A stretch of DNA of 40,768 nt from DAOUBP01 sp034432655 (GCA_034432655.1 DAOUBP010000147.1:1-40768); one strand, 5' to 3'. Positions 7,601 to 15,387 are shown, counted from the stretch's first letter. Notes: a model not told the origin generated them from the sequence alone. Numbers and translations: made by a program.

Positions 7601-9032
7601 ATGAGTCGCCAAAGCGAACCTCTTCAACGGCCAGCGCAGCCAGGAGCAGCGCCAGCTGAAGTTGTAAATGCTGAACAAACAGATTATCGAACAGGCCATG
7701 GATCGTCAGATAGACCCATGTCCCGAAAACGCCCAGCGCAAGGGCCTGGACGTAACCTTCACTCCGTGAGGCCCGACGCCAGGCCATCAGGCCGATGCCT
7801 AGCCATAAGATAGCAAACGTGATCCCGCCCAGGACGCCCGTCTCGGCCAGGAAATTGATGAAAACGTTGTGCGCGTGGCCCAGCGGCTCGTACCAGTGCG
7901 GCGCCGCGTAAGCAGGGTAGGCCACTGCATAGTTGCCGATGCCCACGCCCAGCCACGGATGGTCTTCGAACATACGCCACCCCGCCTGCCAGTGGGCCAT
8001 GCGTTCCAAGGCCGCAAAGTTGTCGTCGGTGATCTCCGTACGACTCGGGTCGGGCATGGCAAGGTAGTCGCTCACGCCGCCCAGCCGGGCAGCCAGGCTC
8101 GCGGGCAGCCAGCCCGTCCCCGCCAGGGACAGCACGGCCACCAGTAGCCCCCCGCCTGCCAGGGTGAACGCCAGTGTCCGGCGATTCCGAGGCGCGATCA
8201 CGGCGATCAACGCGGCGGCCATCCCGAACCACGCCCCGCGCGACCAGCTGAGCAAGATGCCCAGGCCCAACGCGGCCGCCACTGCGGAAAACAGCCCGGC
8301 CCGGAGCAGGGCTTTCAGCCCTCTGGTGTGCCACCACTGCAGCCAGGCAGCCACCGCCAGGCTGGCCCCCACCGGCGCCAGATAACCCAGGTAGCCGGCA
8401 TACGGGTTGGGTTGCTGAAAGGTCCCGTAAGCGCGCATGTAGCGGCCCATCAGGATGAACGCCTCGGGCCCGGCCTGGACGAAAAACTGATACAAACCCA
8501 GCGCCACCTGGCCCAGGCCGGCCAGCAAGAGCGCTGCGATCGTCGCCTGGCCCCAGCGCCGGTTCAACAGCTGGGCCCCGACCAGATACAGGCCGGCGAA
8601 CTCGCACCATTTCAGCCATTCGGGCAGCCCCTCGCGCCAGGAGGTGGCCACCGTCAGGCTCAGGCCGGCGGTCCAGACGAAGAGCAGCAGCGGCCAGGCG
8701 AGGGCCGGTGGCCGCCAGCAGATGCGTCGCACCGCCAGCCCCCGCAGCAACCAGGCGGCGACGGTCAGGCCGACCAGAAGATCCACCGGCCCCGCCGCCG
8801 GGACGGGAAGCGTTACCAGACGGCCCCATGGGATGGCCAGCGCGATCAATACCAGGCCTGAGACGGGCGCAACCGCCAGGGCAAGCCCGGCCCCTGCCGC
8901 AGTCAACGCTGCGGTGACCGCTGGCAGAGGCGCCCAGGCGACCGCCAGCGCCAGGAACGCAAGCAGCAGACAGCTGGCCAGTTCGTTGCTACCGGGCCGT
9001 GCCGCGCGTCGCAATAGCTGGTGTGCCGTCAA
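7539..9032 (-). CDS. O-antigen ligase / Wzy-type polymerase family protein
   Basis: 497 residues from a TTG start with GGGAG upstream. About twelve hydrophobic helices run the length of the protein. The Wzy_C core is recognisable: YGTFQQPNPYAGYLGYL, the LLSWSRGAWFGM helix with its Arg, and the large periplasmic loop containing RMFEDHPWLGVGIGNY and GHAHNVFINFLAETGVLGGI, which carries the conserved His and Asn-Phe of the family. These enzymes polymerise or ligate undecaprenyl-linked glycans at the outer face of the membrane. In a likely monoderm-like Chloroflexota cell it would more probably polymerise an exopolysaccharide or glycosylate surface proteins than act on LPS. It heads the minus-strand cluster and has its own promoter at 9080-9108. 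Confidence 0.92.
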   Translation of the reverse strand: MTAHQLLRRAARPGSNELASCLLLAFLALAVAWAPLPAVTAALTAAGAGLALAVAPVSGLVLIALAIPWGRLVTLPVPAAGPVDLLVGLTVAAWLLRGLAVRRICWRPPALAWPLLLFVWTAGLSLTVATSWREGLPEWLKWCEFAGLYLVGAQLLNRRWGQATIAALLLAGLGQVALGLYQFFVQAGPEAFILMGRYMRAYGTFQQPNPYAGYLGYLAPVGASLAVAAWLQWWHTRGLKALLRAGLFSAVAAALGLGILLSWSRGAWFGMAAALIAVIAPRNRRTLAFTLAGGGLLVAVLSLAGTGWLPASLAARLGGVSDYLAMPDPSRTEITDDNFAALERMAHWQAGWRMFEDHPWLGVGIGNYAVAYPAYAAPHWYEPLGHAHNVFINFLAETGVLGGITFAILWLGIGLMAWRRASRSEGYVQALALGVFGTWVYLTIHGLFDNLFVQHLQLQLALLLAALAVEEVRFGDSCDRISAPAAARLGAAAADHQ

Positions 9033-9079
9033 AGGGACTCCCTGCCTGTCAGGCGTGCGTCCAGACTCGAATCTGTACC

Positions 9080-9108
9080 ATGATACGGCAAAGGCAGGGG
9101 TTTGTCAA
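9080..9108 (-). promoter_or_regulatory. Promoter of the polysaccharide cluster
   Basis: Minus-strand TTGACA (9108-9103) and TATCAT (9085-9080) are separated by exactly 17 bases, a near-consensus housekeeping promoter. Transcription would start about 40 bases ahead of the TTG start at 9032. Its -35 box touches that of the divergent dsbA-like gene. Confidence 0.75.
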
Positions 9109-9136
9109 TTGACGCGGCGTCCGCTTGTGGTATACT
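9109..9136 (+). promoter_or_regulatory. Promoter of the DsbA-like gene
   Basis: TTGACG (9109-9114) and TATACT (9131-9136) are 16 bases apart, giving an expected start near 9143 and a 5' leader of about 50 bases. The two divergent -35 boxes are adjacent and form the palindrome TGTCAATTGACG-like junction (9103-9114). Confidence 0.75.
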
Positions 9137-9194
9137 GCTTGTGCTGTGTTGCCAGAACAGCAGATTCTCTGCGGATGGAGTTGAGAGGAGGGAA

Positions 9195-9908
9195 ATGGCC
9201 AAACGCGCACAACTGCCTAAGAGTAGCAAGGGATCCCCGGCGGCCAAAGCGCCGGCGAAGTCCCGGACGAAGCCAATCCCGCCCTGGCTGTTGTTGGGCG
9301 TAATTGCGGCCGTGGTTGTGGTCGGGGCCGGGTTGATCTGGCTGGCGGTGCAGGCCAGCCAGCGGCCGGTGGTCTCCACGCCACGGGTGGGTGAGGGGAC
9401 GGCATGGGGACCGGCCGATGCTCCGGTCAAAATCGTGGATTTCTCCGATTTCGGCTGCAGCTTTTGCGGCGCTTTCGCGCGCAGCCAGGGTGTGCAACTG
9501 CGGCAGGAGTACGAAGCCACCGGGAAGGTCCGTTTCGAGTTCAGGCACTTCATCATCGGCGGCCAGCGCACACGAGATGCTGCGTTGGCGGCTGAATGCG
9601 CGGCGGACCAGGGGCGGTTTTGGGACTATCACGACACCTTGTTTGCCCGGCAGGGGACCAGCAGCGATCCTTTCAGCCGCACTGCGTTGAAGCAATATGC
9701 TGTACAGCTGGGGCTGGACACAGCCCAGTTTAACAGCTGTCTGGATAGCAATAAGTACCTGGAGAAAGTGACGCGCGACACCTCAGATGGCCGCGGGTTG
9801 GGCGTGAACGCCACACCGACCTTCTTCATCAACGGGCAGAAGATCGAGGGGGCCCAGCCCTACAGTGTGTTCAAGGCGGCAGTGGATGCCGCTTTGGGCG
9901 CGCAGTAA
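9195..9908 (+). CDS. Membrane-anchored DsbA-family thioredoxin-fold protein
   Basis: 237 residues; GAGAGGAGGG precedes the ATG. A lysine-rich cytoplasmic tail (1-29) is followed by one membrane helix (about 30-53) and an extracytoplasmic thioredoxin-fold domain. The active site is FGCSFCGAF with Cys88 and Cys91; the cis-proline loop is NATPTFFINGQ near the C-terminus, and an all-alpha insertion (ALAAECAADQGRFWDYHDTLF) is typical of the DsbA/Thioredoxin_4 group. It would oxidise, or in some systems reduce, cysteines of exported proteins. A further cysteine in FNSCLDSNKYL (about 178) is common in this family. No VKOR or DsbB partner gene is in the window. Confidence 0.92.
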   Translation: MAKRAQLPKSSKGSPAAKAPAKSRTKPIPPWLLLGVIAAVVVVGAGLIWLAVQASQRPVVSTPRVGEGTAWGPADAPVKIVDFSDFGCSFCGAFARSQGVQLRQEYEATGKVRFEFRHFIIGGQRTRDAALAAECAADQGRFWDYHDTLFARQGTSSDPFSRTALKQYAVQLGLDTAQFNSCLDSNKYLEKVTRDTSDGRGLGVNATPTFFINGQKIEGAQPYSVFKAAVDAALGAQ

Positions 9909-9982
9909 ATTTCGTGTAGCCAACGCACTGAAAAGAAACGTTTTGTGGATTTAATTTGAAAAGAAGATAGGCTATGCGAAAT
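9909..9982 (+). repeat. 74-bp element with 13-bp terminal inverted repeats, copy 1
   Basis: It starts immediately after the TAA of the DsbA-like gene. The ends, ATTTCGTGTAGCC (9909-9921) and GGCTATGCGAAAT (9970-9982), are inverted repeats matching at 11 of 13 positions. The AT-rich middle differs from copy 2 except near the right end, where AAAAG-A--A-TAGGCTATGCGAAAT is shared. A copy of equal size lies on the opposite strand at 19816-19888. Copy 1 also opens a 10-codon reading frame at 9974 (MRNCKRSYRF, stop at 10004-10006) whose start codon lies in the right terminal repeat. Confidence 0.6.
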
Positions 9983-10021
9983 TGCAAACGTAGTTACCGT
10001 TTCTGAGAACGCAATAAACCA

Positions 10022-10094
10022 GGGCGACGGCGATCGCAGACCACCTGTGAACCTGCTCAAAGGTGATCTGTGACCCCCGTCGCCCCTGCTTTTT
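10022..10094 (+). terminator. Two-stem terminator after the DsbA-like gene
   Basis: An outer stem GGGCGACGG (10022-10030) pairs with CCGTCGCCC (10077-10085), enclosing an inner stem CAGACCACCT (10037-10046) with AGGTGATCTG (10061-10070, one G-T pair). A T5 run follows at 10090-10094. It faces the plus strand and sits between two convergent genes; the long nested fold is larger than a minimal terminator. The remaining bases from 9983 to 10142 hold no gene that I can see. Confidence 0.7.
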
Positions 10095-10142
10095 GAGAGG
10101 ATGCTTTCCAGCGCTATCGGCGAATGGTAGTCGGCGATCGGG

Positions 10143-11027
10143 TCAGCCCTGCATGTATTTGCCGATCAAAAGGTCAAGCCGGGCCAGGACTTCCGGGGGG
10201 ATCAGGCTGCGCTGGGTGATGATCGCATCTCGCAGCGCGTCCGCGTAAGGGGAGGGGGGCGCATCCCGCAGCAAACGGACGGCGTTCACCACGGCCGCCC
10301 GCGCCACATCCGCGTTGGCCAGCAACTGCCGGACCACTACATCCACTGTCACGGGCGCCTCGGTCTCGTGCCACACATCGTAATCGGTCACGTGGGCCAT
10401 AATGGCATAGCTCATGCCCGCCTCGCGCGCCAGAAAAGCTTCCGGCACCGCCGTCATGCCGATGATGGCAAAGCCTGACTGCTGAAAAACGCGGCTTTCG
10501 GCCTTCGTGCTGAAACGCGGGCCCTCGATGGTCACGAACGTGCCCCCACGATGGACGGTTGCGCCAGTGGCGGCCACCGCCTCGGCACACACCTGGCTCA
10601 GGTAACTGCAGAACGGCTCCGCAACCGAAACGTGCACCACCAGGCCGGCCGTCCCGACGTCCGGATCGTCGAAAAAGCTGGTCTTGCGCAGTCGCGTGCG
10701 GTCGAAGAGCTGGTCAGGGATCACGATATCACCGGGGCGATACTGCGGTTGCAGGCTGCCGCACGCGCTGATCGCGATCAGGTACTCCACCCCCAACATC
10801 TTGAAGCCGAAGATGTTGGCCCGGCTGTTCAGGCGGGTAGGGCTGATGCGATGGCCACGGCCATGTCGCGGCAGAAACGCGACCGCCTGTCCATCTATCT
10901 CCCCTACGACATAGGCGTCGGAAGGCGCGCCGAACGGGGTATCCAGACGGATCTCGCGCACGTTGCGCAGTTGCGCCATATCGTACACGCCGCTGCCGCC
11001 GATGACGCCGATACGGATCTGCTCCAT
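10143..11027 (-). CDS. mtnP: S-methyl-5'-thioadenosine phosphorylase
   Basis: 294 residues; AAGGAGGAAT precedes the ATG. It cleaves methylthioadenosine with phosphate to adenine and methylthioribose-1-phosphate, the entry to methionine salvage. The PNP/MTAP family 2 signatures are all present: IGGSGVYDM at the N-terminus (phosphate loop), PRHGRGHRISP, NSRANIFGFK, AISACGSLQ, the substrate loop TIEGPRFSTKAESRVF, and GMTAVPEAFLAREAGM, followed by HVTDYDVW where the Asp selects the 6-amino purine. The length is usual for the family. It follows an unknown gene by 23 bases. A second MTA-handling enzyme, an MtaD-like deaminase, lies at 34785-36107. No other methionine-salvage gene (mtnA, B, C, D, W) is in the window. 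Confidence 0.95.
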   Translation of the reverse strand: MEQIRIGVIGGSGVYDMAQLRNVREIRLDTPFGAPSDAYVVGEIDGQAVAFLPRHGRGHRISPTRLNSRANIFGFKMLGVEYLIAISACGSLQPQYRPGDIVIPDQLFDRTRLRKTSFFDDPDVGTAGLVVHVSVAEPFCSYLSQVCAEAVAATGATVHRGGTFVTIEGPRFSTKAESRVFQQSGFAIIGMTAVPEAFLAREAGMSYAIMAHVTDYDVWHETEAPVTVDVVVRQLLANADVARAAVVNAVRLLRDAPPSPYADALRDAIITQRSLIPPEVLARLDLLIGKYMQG

Positions 11028-11050
11028 GCCGATTCCTCCTTATTTCGTCG

Positions 11051-11929
11051 TTACCACGGAATATTCGGACAGGTATTTACGCCCGCATGGACGCCGAGGC
11101 GCTTCACCATGCGCACCCGGTCCCAAGGCTGGTCGAGGATGCCGTCGTGGATCGCCCAGGAACGGCCGCGGATGGTATCGGCTTGTTCTGGACGCCGGAA
11201 CGGGGTGGAGCCGTCCAGGCGACGGCGCAATTCCCCCCCGGGCAGAAAGCCCTGGTGGATCGCCTCCATGCGGCTTTGTCCCTGCACGTAACTGCAGCCC
11301 AGCTGTTCAAAGAGGACAGCCGTGTGGTAGAACAAGGGCTGTACAACGTATTCGCGCTGATTCAGACACAGCATCAGGGTCTCCAGGCGCTCGGCCAGCC
11401 ACTTCAGAGCGCGCAAACCCCTGCGCATCTGGCCGGGCGCCAGGCCGGCGGCCATAGCTGCTTCCTCCGCGGCCAGGTTGCGGCACAAAGTGCCCCGGCC
11501 GGTGGGGGTGCCGTCAGGCATGACGTCTATCGGGTAACGCGGGGCATACGGATCTTGCAGGGCAACCCACACCACCTCGATCTGATTGAAGTTGGTGTCG
11601 CTCAGTTCTATCTCGGCCATCGGCTCGGTGCTGTCACCCGAAGGGAGCAGCTCCAACCGGAAGCTGCCCTGATCCTGTCCCACACGCGCAAAAGCCACCG
11701 GCCGGCCCTGAGGATCGGTCAGCTTGATCGGATCAATGTGGTATTCCACCAGCAGCTTCGGCGAGACCAGGACTTGAAAAAGCATGCGTTGCCATCGCAA
11801 ATCCCAGCCAGCGACTTCGCGGAGGAAGATCGGGGCTTCGCTGGCATCGGCAAGCTGGGCACGCTCTCCCTCCAGGCCCGCATCGTGCCCGGTCGGCAAT
11901 GGCGGTTTAAGCCATCTTGGCAACACCAT
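11051..11929 (-). CDS. Conserved-looking protein of unknown function
   Basis: 292 residues from the ATG at 11929; a TTG two codons earlier is possible. I do not recognise the family. There is no signal peptide or membrane segment. The first half is beta-rich (RMLFQVLVSPKLLVEYHIDPIKLTD, FRLELLPSGDS, ANFNQIEVVWVALQDPYAPRY-like strands), suggesting a sandwich or lipocalin-like fold. The second half is alpha-helical, with RRGLRALKWLAERLETLMLC, a YVVQPLFYHTAVLFEQLGCSYVQGQSRMEAIHQGF segment and a conserved-looking GRSWAIHDGILDQPWDRVRMVK. Several His, Cys and Asp residues could bind metal. It begins 2 bases after the CysQ-like stop and precedes mtnP by 23 bases, so it is probably co-transcribed with both. 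Confidence 0.75.
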   Translation of the reverse strand: MVLPRWLKPPLPTGHDAGLEGERAQLADASEAPIFLREVAGWDLRWQRMLFQVLVSPKLLVEYHIDPIKLTDPQGRPVAFARVGQDQGSFRLELLPSGDSTEPMAEIELSDTNFNQIEVVWVALQDPYAPRYPIDVMPDGTPTGRGTLCRNLAAEEAAMAAGLAPGQMRRGLRALKWLAERLETLMLCLNQREYVVQPLFYHTAVLFEQLGCSYVQGQSRMEAIHQGFLPGGELRRRLDGSTPFRRPEQADTIRGRSWAIHDGILDQPWDRVRMVKRLGVHAGVNTCPNIPW

Positions 11930-11931
11930 GT

Positions 11932-12804
11932 TCAAAACCCAAAATCCGGATCAACGCCGGCCTCATCCAGGACCTGTGCCACCGCCTCGGCGATCTGTTG
12001 ATGCAGGATGCGGTGGCTGGCCAGGACGCCGAAACGGCGCACCACATCAACCTGATTGTAGCGCAGGGGACGGTTCCAGCAGTCGGTCATGATGCCGCCG
12101 GCCTCGTGTACGATGATATCAGGGGCACAGGTATCCCACTCTTTGGTCCCCGCATTGGGATGCACATAAAACTCCGCCTGACCGCGTGCAATCAGGCCGA
12201 TCTTCAGCCCGACGCTGCCGATGCTGCGCTCGCGCTGAAGCCCCATGTGCGCGATTACGGCATCCACCAGCGGCGGCCGGTGGGACCGGCTGACCACTAA
12301 CCGCAGCTTTTTGATATCTCTTTCCCGGGAAACCCGCAGCCGGTAACGATCACCGAACTCTTCTACAAACGCGCCCATACCTGAGGCGGCCAGATAAAGG
12401 ATATCGTCAATCGGCTGATAGACGACCCCCACCACCGGCCGGCCGGCCACCGCCAGGCCGATCATGATACAGAACTCGCCGTTGTGCGCGATGAACTCTG
12501 CGGTGCCATCCAGAGGATCAATGATCCAGACCCGTTCGCGCTGTAGCCGCGTCAGGCTGTCCTTCGACTCTTCCGCTAGAACGCCGTCCTGCGGGTAGAG
12601 CTGGCTGAGCTGCTTGACCAGATAAGCATTGACCGCGCGATCGGCCTCGGTCACCGGCTCGGTGGGATCCTTCCAGCGCACGGTGGGCGGCACGTCGTAG
12701 AAGGTCTTGACGATCGCTCCCGACTCACGCGCCAGGCGGATAGCGGTCTCCAGCTCGTTGCGATAGTCCGGTGCCCGGCCGGACGGCTGATCAGTTGTTG
12801 TCAT
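11932..12804 (-). CDS. CysQ-like 3'(2'),5'-bisphosphate nucleotidase / inositol monophosphatase family
   Basis: 290 residues from the ATG at 12804; the reading frame stays open upstream into the tmRNA terminator region, but the promoter at 12847-12875 fixes the start. Metal-site motifs are TEADRAVN, the GVLAEESKD glutamates, WIIDPLDGTAEF and the C-terminal GTKEWDTCAPDIIVHEAGG. The K-E-W-D-T form and the HNGEFCIMIGL strand favour the CysQ branch, which removes the 3'-phosphate from PAP or PAPS made during sulfate assimilation, over plain inositol-1-phosphatase. An inositol phosphatase role cannot be excluded. It is the first gene of a run with an unknown protein and mtnP. Confidence 0.88.
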   Translation of the reverse strand: MTTTDQPSGRAPDYRNELETAIRLARESGAIVKTFYDVPPTVRWKDPTEPVTEADRAVNAYLVKQLSQLYPQDGVLAEESKDSLTRLQRERVWIIDPLDGTAEFIAHNGEFCIMIGLAVAGRPVVGVVYQPIDDILYLAASGMGAFVEEFGDRYRLRVSRERDIKKLRLVVSRSHRPPLVDAVIAHMGLQRERSIGSVGLKIGLIARGQAEFYVHPNAGTKEWDTCAPDIIVHEAGGIMTDCWNRPLRYNQVDVVRRFGVLASHRILHQQIAEAVAQVLDEAGVDPDFGF

Positions 12805-12846
12805 AAGGTTTCCACACGATGGTTTGGCTTTGTTGCACGAGATGCT

Positions 12847-12875
12847 ATCATAGCACAAAGGGAGACGACGTGCAA
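12847..12875 (-). promoter_or_regulatory. Promoter of the CysQ-like operon
   Basis: Minus-strand TTGCAC (12875-12870) and TATGAT (12852-12847) are 17 bases apart. The expected start near 12840 leaves a 5' leader of about 36 bases before the ATG at 12804. Confidence 0.75.
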
Positions 12876-12945
12876 AGCCGCAAGAAGCGGACCGGCGCCC
12901 GACCAAAGCGCCGCTGCCGCCAGGGAAGCAGGCGCTGCCGGGCAG

Positions 12946-12985
12946 AAGAAAAGAACCAGGGCCTGACCGGCTCCGATCAGGCCCT
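12946..12985 (-). terminator. Terminator of tmRNA
   Basis: On the minus strand AGGGCCTGA (12985-12977) pairs with TCAGGCCCT (12966-12958) over a 10-base loop, followed by GGTTCTTTTCTT. It starts 6 bases beyond the tmRNA CCA end. Confidence 0.85.
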
Positions 12986-12990
12986 GCAGA

Positions 12991-13406
12991 TGGTGGAGAT
13001 GCCGGGAGTCGAACCCGGGTCCGAAACAAACGACCGTAAACGTCTACAAGCTTAGTCACTGCTTGTGAACTTCGCCGGGCGATCCGAGAGTGACCATCGG
13101 TCGCTAGCCCGGCTAGCCGAGAGCCTTAAGCCTGCTTATCGGCGTCCGCAGGCCGCACCCTACGGTTTATGACGATGCTCCCCGGCGCCGCCAGGCCCCA
13201 CCGGAGGCACCGTGGCCGCCGAAGCGACCAGTTTGTTCAGCGCTTCTCCTTGTTACGCAGCCAGCGCCATGGCGTTGGTGCGCGCGAAGGGGAAGGTGAA
13301 CGCTTTGCCTGTGTTGGCACTTGTGTGTTTGCTCTGGATTTACGAGGTGAGAGCGCCTCGGCTTGCAGTTTACGACCTGTTTGCCCCGTCGAAACCATTC
13401 ATCCCC
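12991..13406 (-). ncRNA. ssrA: Transfer-messenger RNA (tmRNA)
   Basis: 416 bases with an encoded CCA (12994-12992 region). The acceptor stem pairs GGGGATG (13406-13400) with CATCTCC (13001-12995), and the T-arm carries GGTTCGACTCCCGGC-like sequence. The tag frame runs from GCC at 13318 to TAA at 13255-13253 and encodes a 21-residue peptide that begins ANTGKAF, has a central FPFARTN and ends MALAA, the ClpXP-type degron. The flanking sequence has the expected pseudoknot-rich GC arms. tmRNA enters stalled ribosomes with SmpB, supplies the tag template and frees the ribosome. smpB is the next gene upstream on the same strand, and two tail-specific S41 peptidases lie beyond it. Confidence 0.97.
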
Positions 13407-13419
13407 TTACTATGATTAA

Positions 13420-13448
13420 ACTATACCACATTTTGCGCCGGGAAGCAA
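13420..13448 (-). promoter_or_regulatory. Promoter of tmRNA
   Basis: Minus-strand TTGCTT (13448-13443) and TATAGT (13425-13420) are 17 bases apart, placing the start 6-8 bases before the mature 5' end. The tmRNA is therefore transcribed independently of smpB, which ends at 13470. Confidence 0.7.
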
Positions 13449-13469
13449 ATGTCGCCGCGCGGGGGAAGG

Positions 13470-13946
13470 TCACTCCCGTTCCCAATCTTTGAGCGCGCGC
13501 CGCAGCTCGCGATCGGCGTCCCGTTCTGCAACAGCATCCCGCTTGTCATAAAGTCGCTTACCGCGCACCAGCGCAATCTCCACCTTGGCGCGACCATGCT
13601 TGAGATACATGCTCAACGGGACGATGGTCCAGCCGCGTTCGGCGACCTTGCTTTGCAGTTTGCGGATCTCCTGCTTATGCAACAGCAACTTGCGCTCGCG
13701 CCGCGGCTCGTGGTTCTCGCGGTTGCCGAAATCGTAGGGGGCGATGTGAACGTTGAGCAGCCAGGCTTCGCCGTTCTTAATCAGGACGAAGCCGTCCCTC
13801 AGGTTCACACCGCCGGCCCTTACCGATTTGATCTCCGTGCCTGTCAGGGCAATCCCTGCCTCGAACCGATCCTCAATGAAGTAATCATGCAGCGCCTTGC
13901 GGTTGGTGGCGACCTGTTTGATCCCTTGCTGGCTGGCTTTTGTCAC
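13470..13946 (-). CDS. smpB: SsrA-binding protein SmpB
   Basis: 158 residues from the GTG at 13946, with GAGGAGA 5-6 bases upstream. SmpB binds the tRNA-like part of tmRNA and mimics the anticodon stem in the decoding centre. Signatures are NRKALHDYFIEDRFEAGIALTGTEIKSVRAG, VNLRDGFVLIKNGEAWLLNVHIAPY, then RKLLLHKQEIRKL and a basic C-terminal tail (HGRAKVEIALVRGKRLYDKRDAVAERDADRELRRAL) that becomes helical in the mRNA channel. The length is normal. Its own RNA partner is transcribed from the next locus (12991-13406), and the CtpA-like peptidase gene ends 10 bases upstream, so smpB probably shares that transcript. Confidence 0.98.
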   Translation of the reverse strand: MTKASQQGIKQVATNRKALHDYFIEDRFEAGIALTGTEIKSVRAGGVNLRDGFVLIKNGEAWLLNVHIAPYDFGNRENHEPRRERKLLLHKQEIRKLQSKVAERGWTIVPLSMYLKHGRAKVEIALVRGKRLYDKRDAVAERDADRELRRALKDWERE

Positions 13947-13956
13947 CGCTGTCTCC

Positions 13957-15303
13957 TCAGGGGGTTGCTCTCTCCTCCAGGAGATATTTGATCGCGCGTT
14001 CCAGTTGCGGATCGCGCTCCGCTTTGCTGTCCTCCTCGGTGAGGGGCACCACGATGTCGGGCTCCAGGCCCTTCTGGTGAATCTCGCGGTCCTTGGGCGT
14101 ATACCAGCGGGCGATGGTGACCCGGAGCTGGGAGCCATCGCTCAACCGGTTGGGCAGCTGCACCGAGCCTTTGCCGTAGGTCTTTTCGCCGATCAGGATC
14201 CCCGTGCCCGCGTCCTGGATCGCGCCGGCGACGATCTCCGAGGCGCTGGCACTGCCGCCGTCCACCAGGACCACCAACGGGATGTCCCCCAGCAAGTATT
14301 GACCCTGACGGCGATAGACTTGTTCAGGCCGATCCTTGAACCGCTCGATCAGGATGTTCCCCTCCGGCACGAAGTAGCTGCCGATACGCACGGCGGCGTC
14401 CAACAGGCCGCCCGGATTGCCGCGCAGGTCCAGGATCAAGCCGGCCGGTTTGCGGGCCACCGCCGCCTGCAAGGCCTCGGCAAGCCGCCGAGGGGCCACA
14501 CTGCTGAACTCGGCGAGGGCAATGTATTCGACCTTGCCATCGGCCAACGTCTTGGTTTCCACCACGGGGATCTCGATGCGCGCCCGGGTGATCGTCACAT
14601 CGAACGGTTCCTCGCCCTGGCGCCGGACGGTCAGGGTCACCTGCGTGCCGCGAGGGCCGCGGATGAGGGAGATGGCATCGTTGAGATCCATCTTCGTCAC
14701 GTCGGTGCCATCTACTGCGATGATCACGTCCCCCACGCGCAGCCCGGCCTTTTGCGCCGGTTGCTCAGGGAAGAGGTACTTGATCTCCACCCCGCCGCCC
14801 TCAGCCTTCGCCACCCGGGCGCCGATGCCCTCAAACTGCCCTTGCATGTCCGCGTTGAAGAGCTCGGCCTGCTTGGGGGTCAGGAAGGTGGTGTGCTCGT
14901 CCCCCAGGCTTTCCAGCAACCCGCGAATGGCGGCATAGGTGATCTCTTCGCCCTCTGGCAGGTCGCCGTAGAATTGCTCCTGGAGCAACTTCCAGGCCTC
15001 ATTGAACAGCCCTACGTCCAAAGGTCCCTCTGCAGGCCTGCCACTTGCCTTGGGGGTGGGCGTCGGCCGGGACGGAACAGGCGTGGCCGTGGCAGCCGGG
15101 GCAGTCTGGGATTGCTGTTCGGCCCCGACCGCGATGGTGGGCGGGCACAAAACCCGCTCCGGCACAGCGGCGGCAGGGGAGGGGGCTGGCCGTGCCGCGG
15201 CACCCACACTGACCCCGATGCCGAAAGCCGCCAGCGCCAGGACAGCACCTGCCACTCCGACGATAAAAAATTTCAGGATCCTGGTTGATAGATGGTTGTT
15301 CAT
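13957..15303 (-). CDS. S41 family C-terminal processing peptidase (first copy)
   Basis: 448 residues. An N-terminal signal anchor (about 10-38) is followed by a Pro/Ala/Thr-rich linker to about 90, a helical segment, a PDZ domain (about 155-240, with GIGARVAKAEGGGVEI and AGLRVGDVIIAVDG) and the protease core. The Ser-Lys dyad is Ser353 in GGSASASEIVAG and Lys378 in GEKTYGKGSVQ; LILDLRGNPGGLLDAAV is the substrate-groove strand. It would trim or degrade exported proteins from their C-terminus. It shares a strand with smpB 10 bases downstream and is paired with a paralogue at 15388-16563, which is more compact and lacks the long linker. Confidence 0.93.
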   Translation of the reverse strand: MNNHLSTRILKFFIVGVAGAVLALAAFGIGVSVGAAARPAPSPAAAVPERVLCPPTIAVGAEQQSQTAPAATATPVPSRPTPTPKASGRPAEGPLDVGLFNEAWKLLQEQFYGDLPEGEEITYAAIRGLLESLGDEHTTFLTPKQAELFNADMQGQFEGIGARVAKAEGGGVEIKYLFPEQPAQKAGLRVGDVIIAVDGTDVTKMDLNDAISLIRGPRGTQVTLTVRRQGEEPFDVTITRARIEIPVVETKTLADGKVEYIALAEFSSVAPRRLAEALQAAVARKPAGLILDLRGNPGGLLDAAVRIGSYFVPEGNILIERFKDRPEQVYRRQGQYLLGDIPLVVLVDGGSASASEIVAGAIQDAGTGILIGEKTYGKGSVQLPNRLSDGSQLRVTIARWYTPKDREIHQKGLEPDIVVPLTEEDSKAERDPQLERAIKYLLEERATP

Positions 15304-15321
15304 ATGGTCGCTTGATCCGCC

Positions 15322-15349
15322 TTCATATTTGCTTTATTTACATAATCAA
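15322..15349 (-). promoter_or_regulatory. Candidate promoter of the S41-smpB operon
   Basis: Minus-strand TTGATT (15349-15344) and TATGAA (15327-15322) are 16 bases apart, with the start expected about 10 bases before the ATG at 15303. The spacer holds a TTATGTAAA-type motif also found upstream of the second S41 gene. Confidence 0.5.
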
Positions 15350-15387
15350 AAGCCTGTGTTGCTGGACAGTTCATATGCCCGCCCGCC

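Noticed and set aside
7601..7699. Longer GtrA start at 7699
   Set aside because: It would overlap the O-antigen-ligase gene by 161 bases and add a sequence that does not resemble GtrA N-termini.
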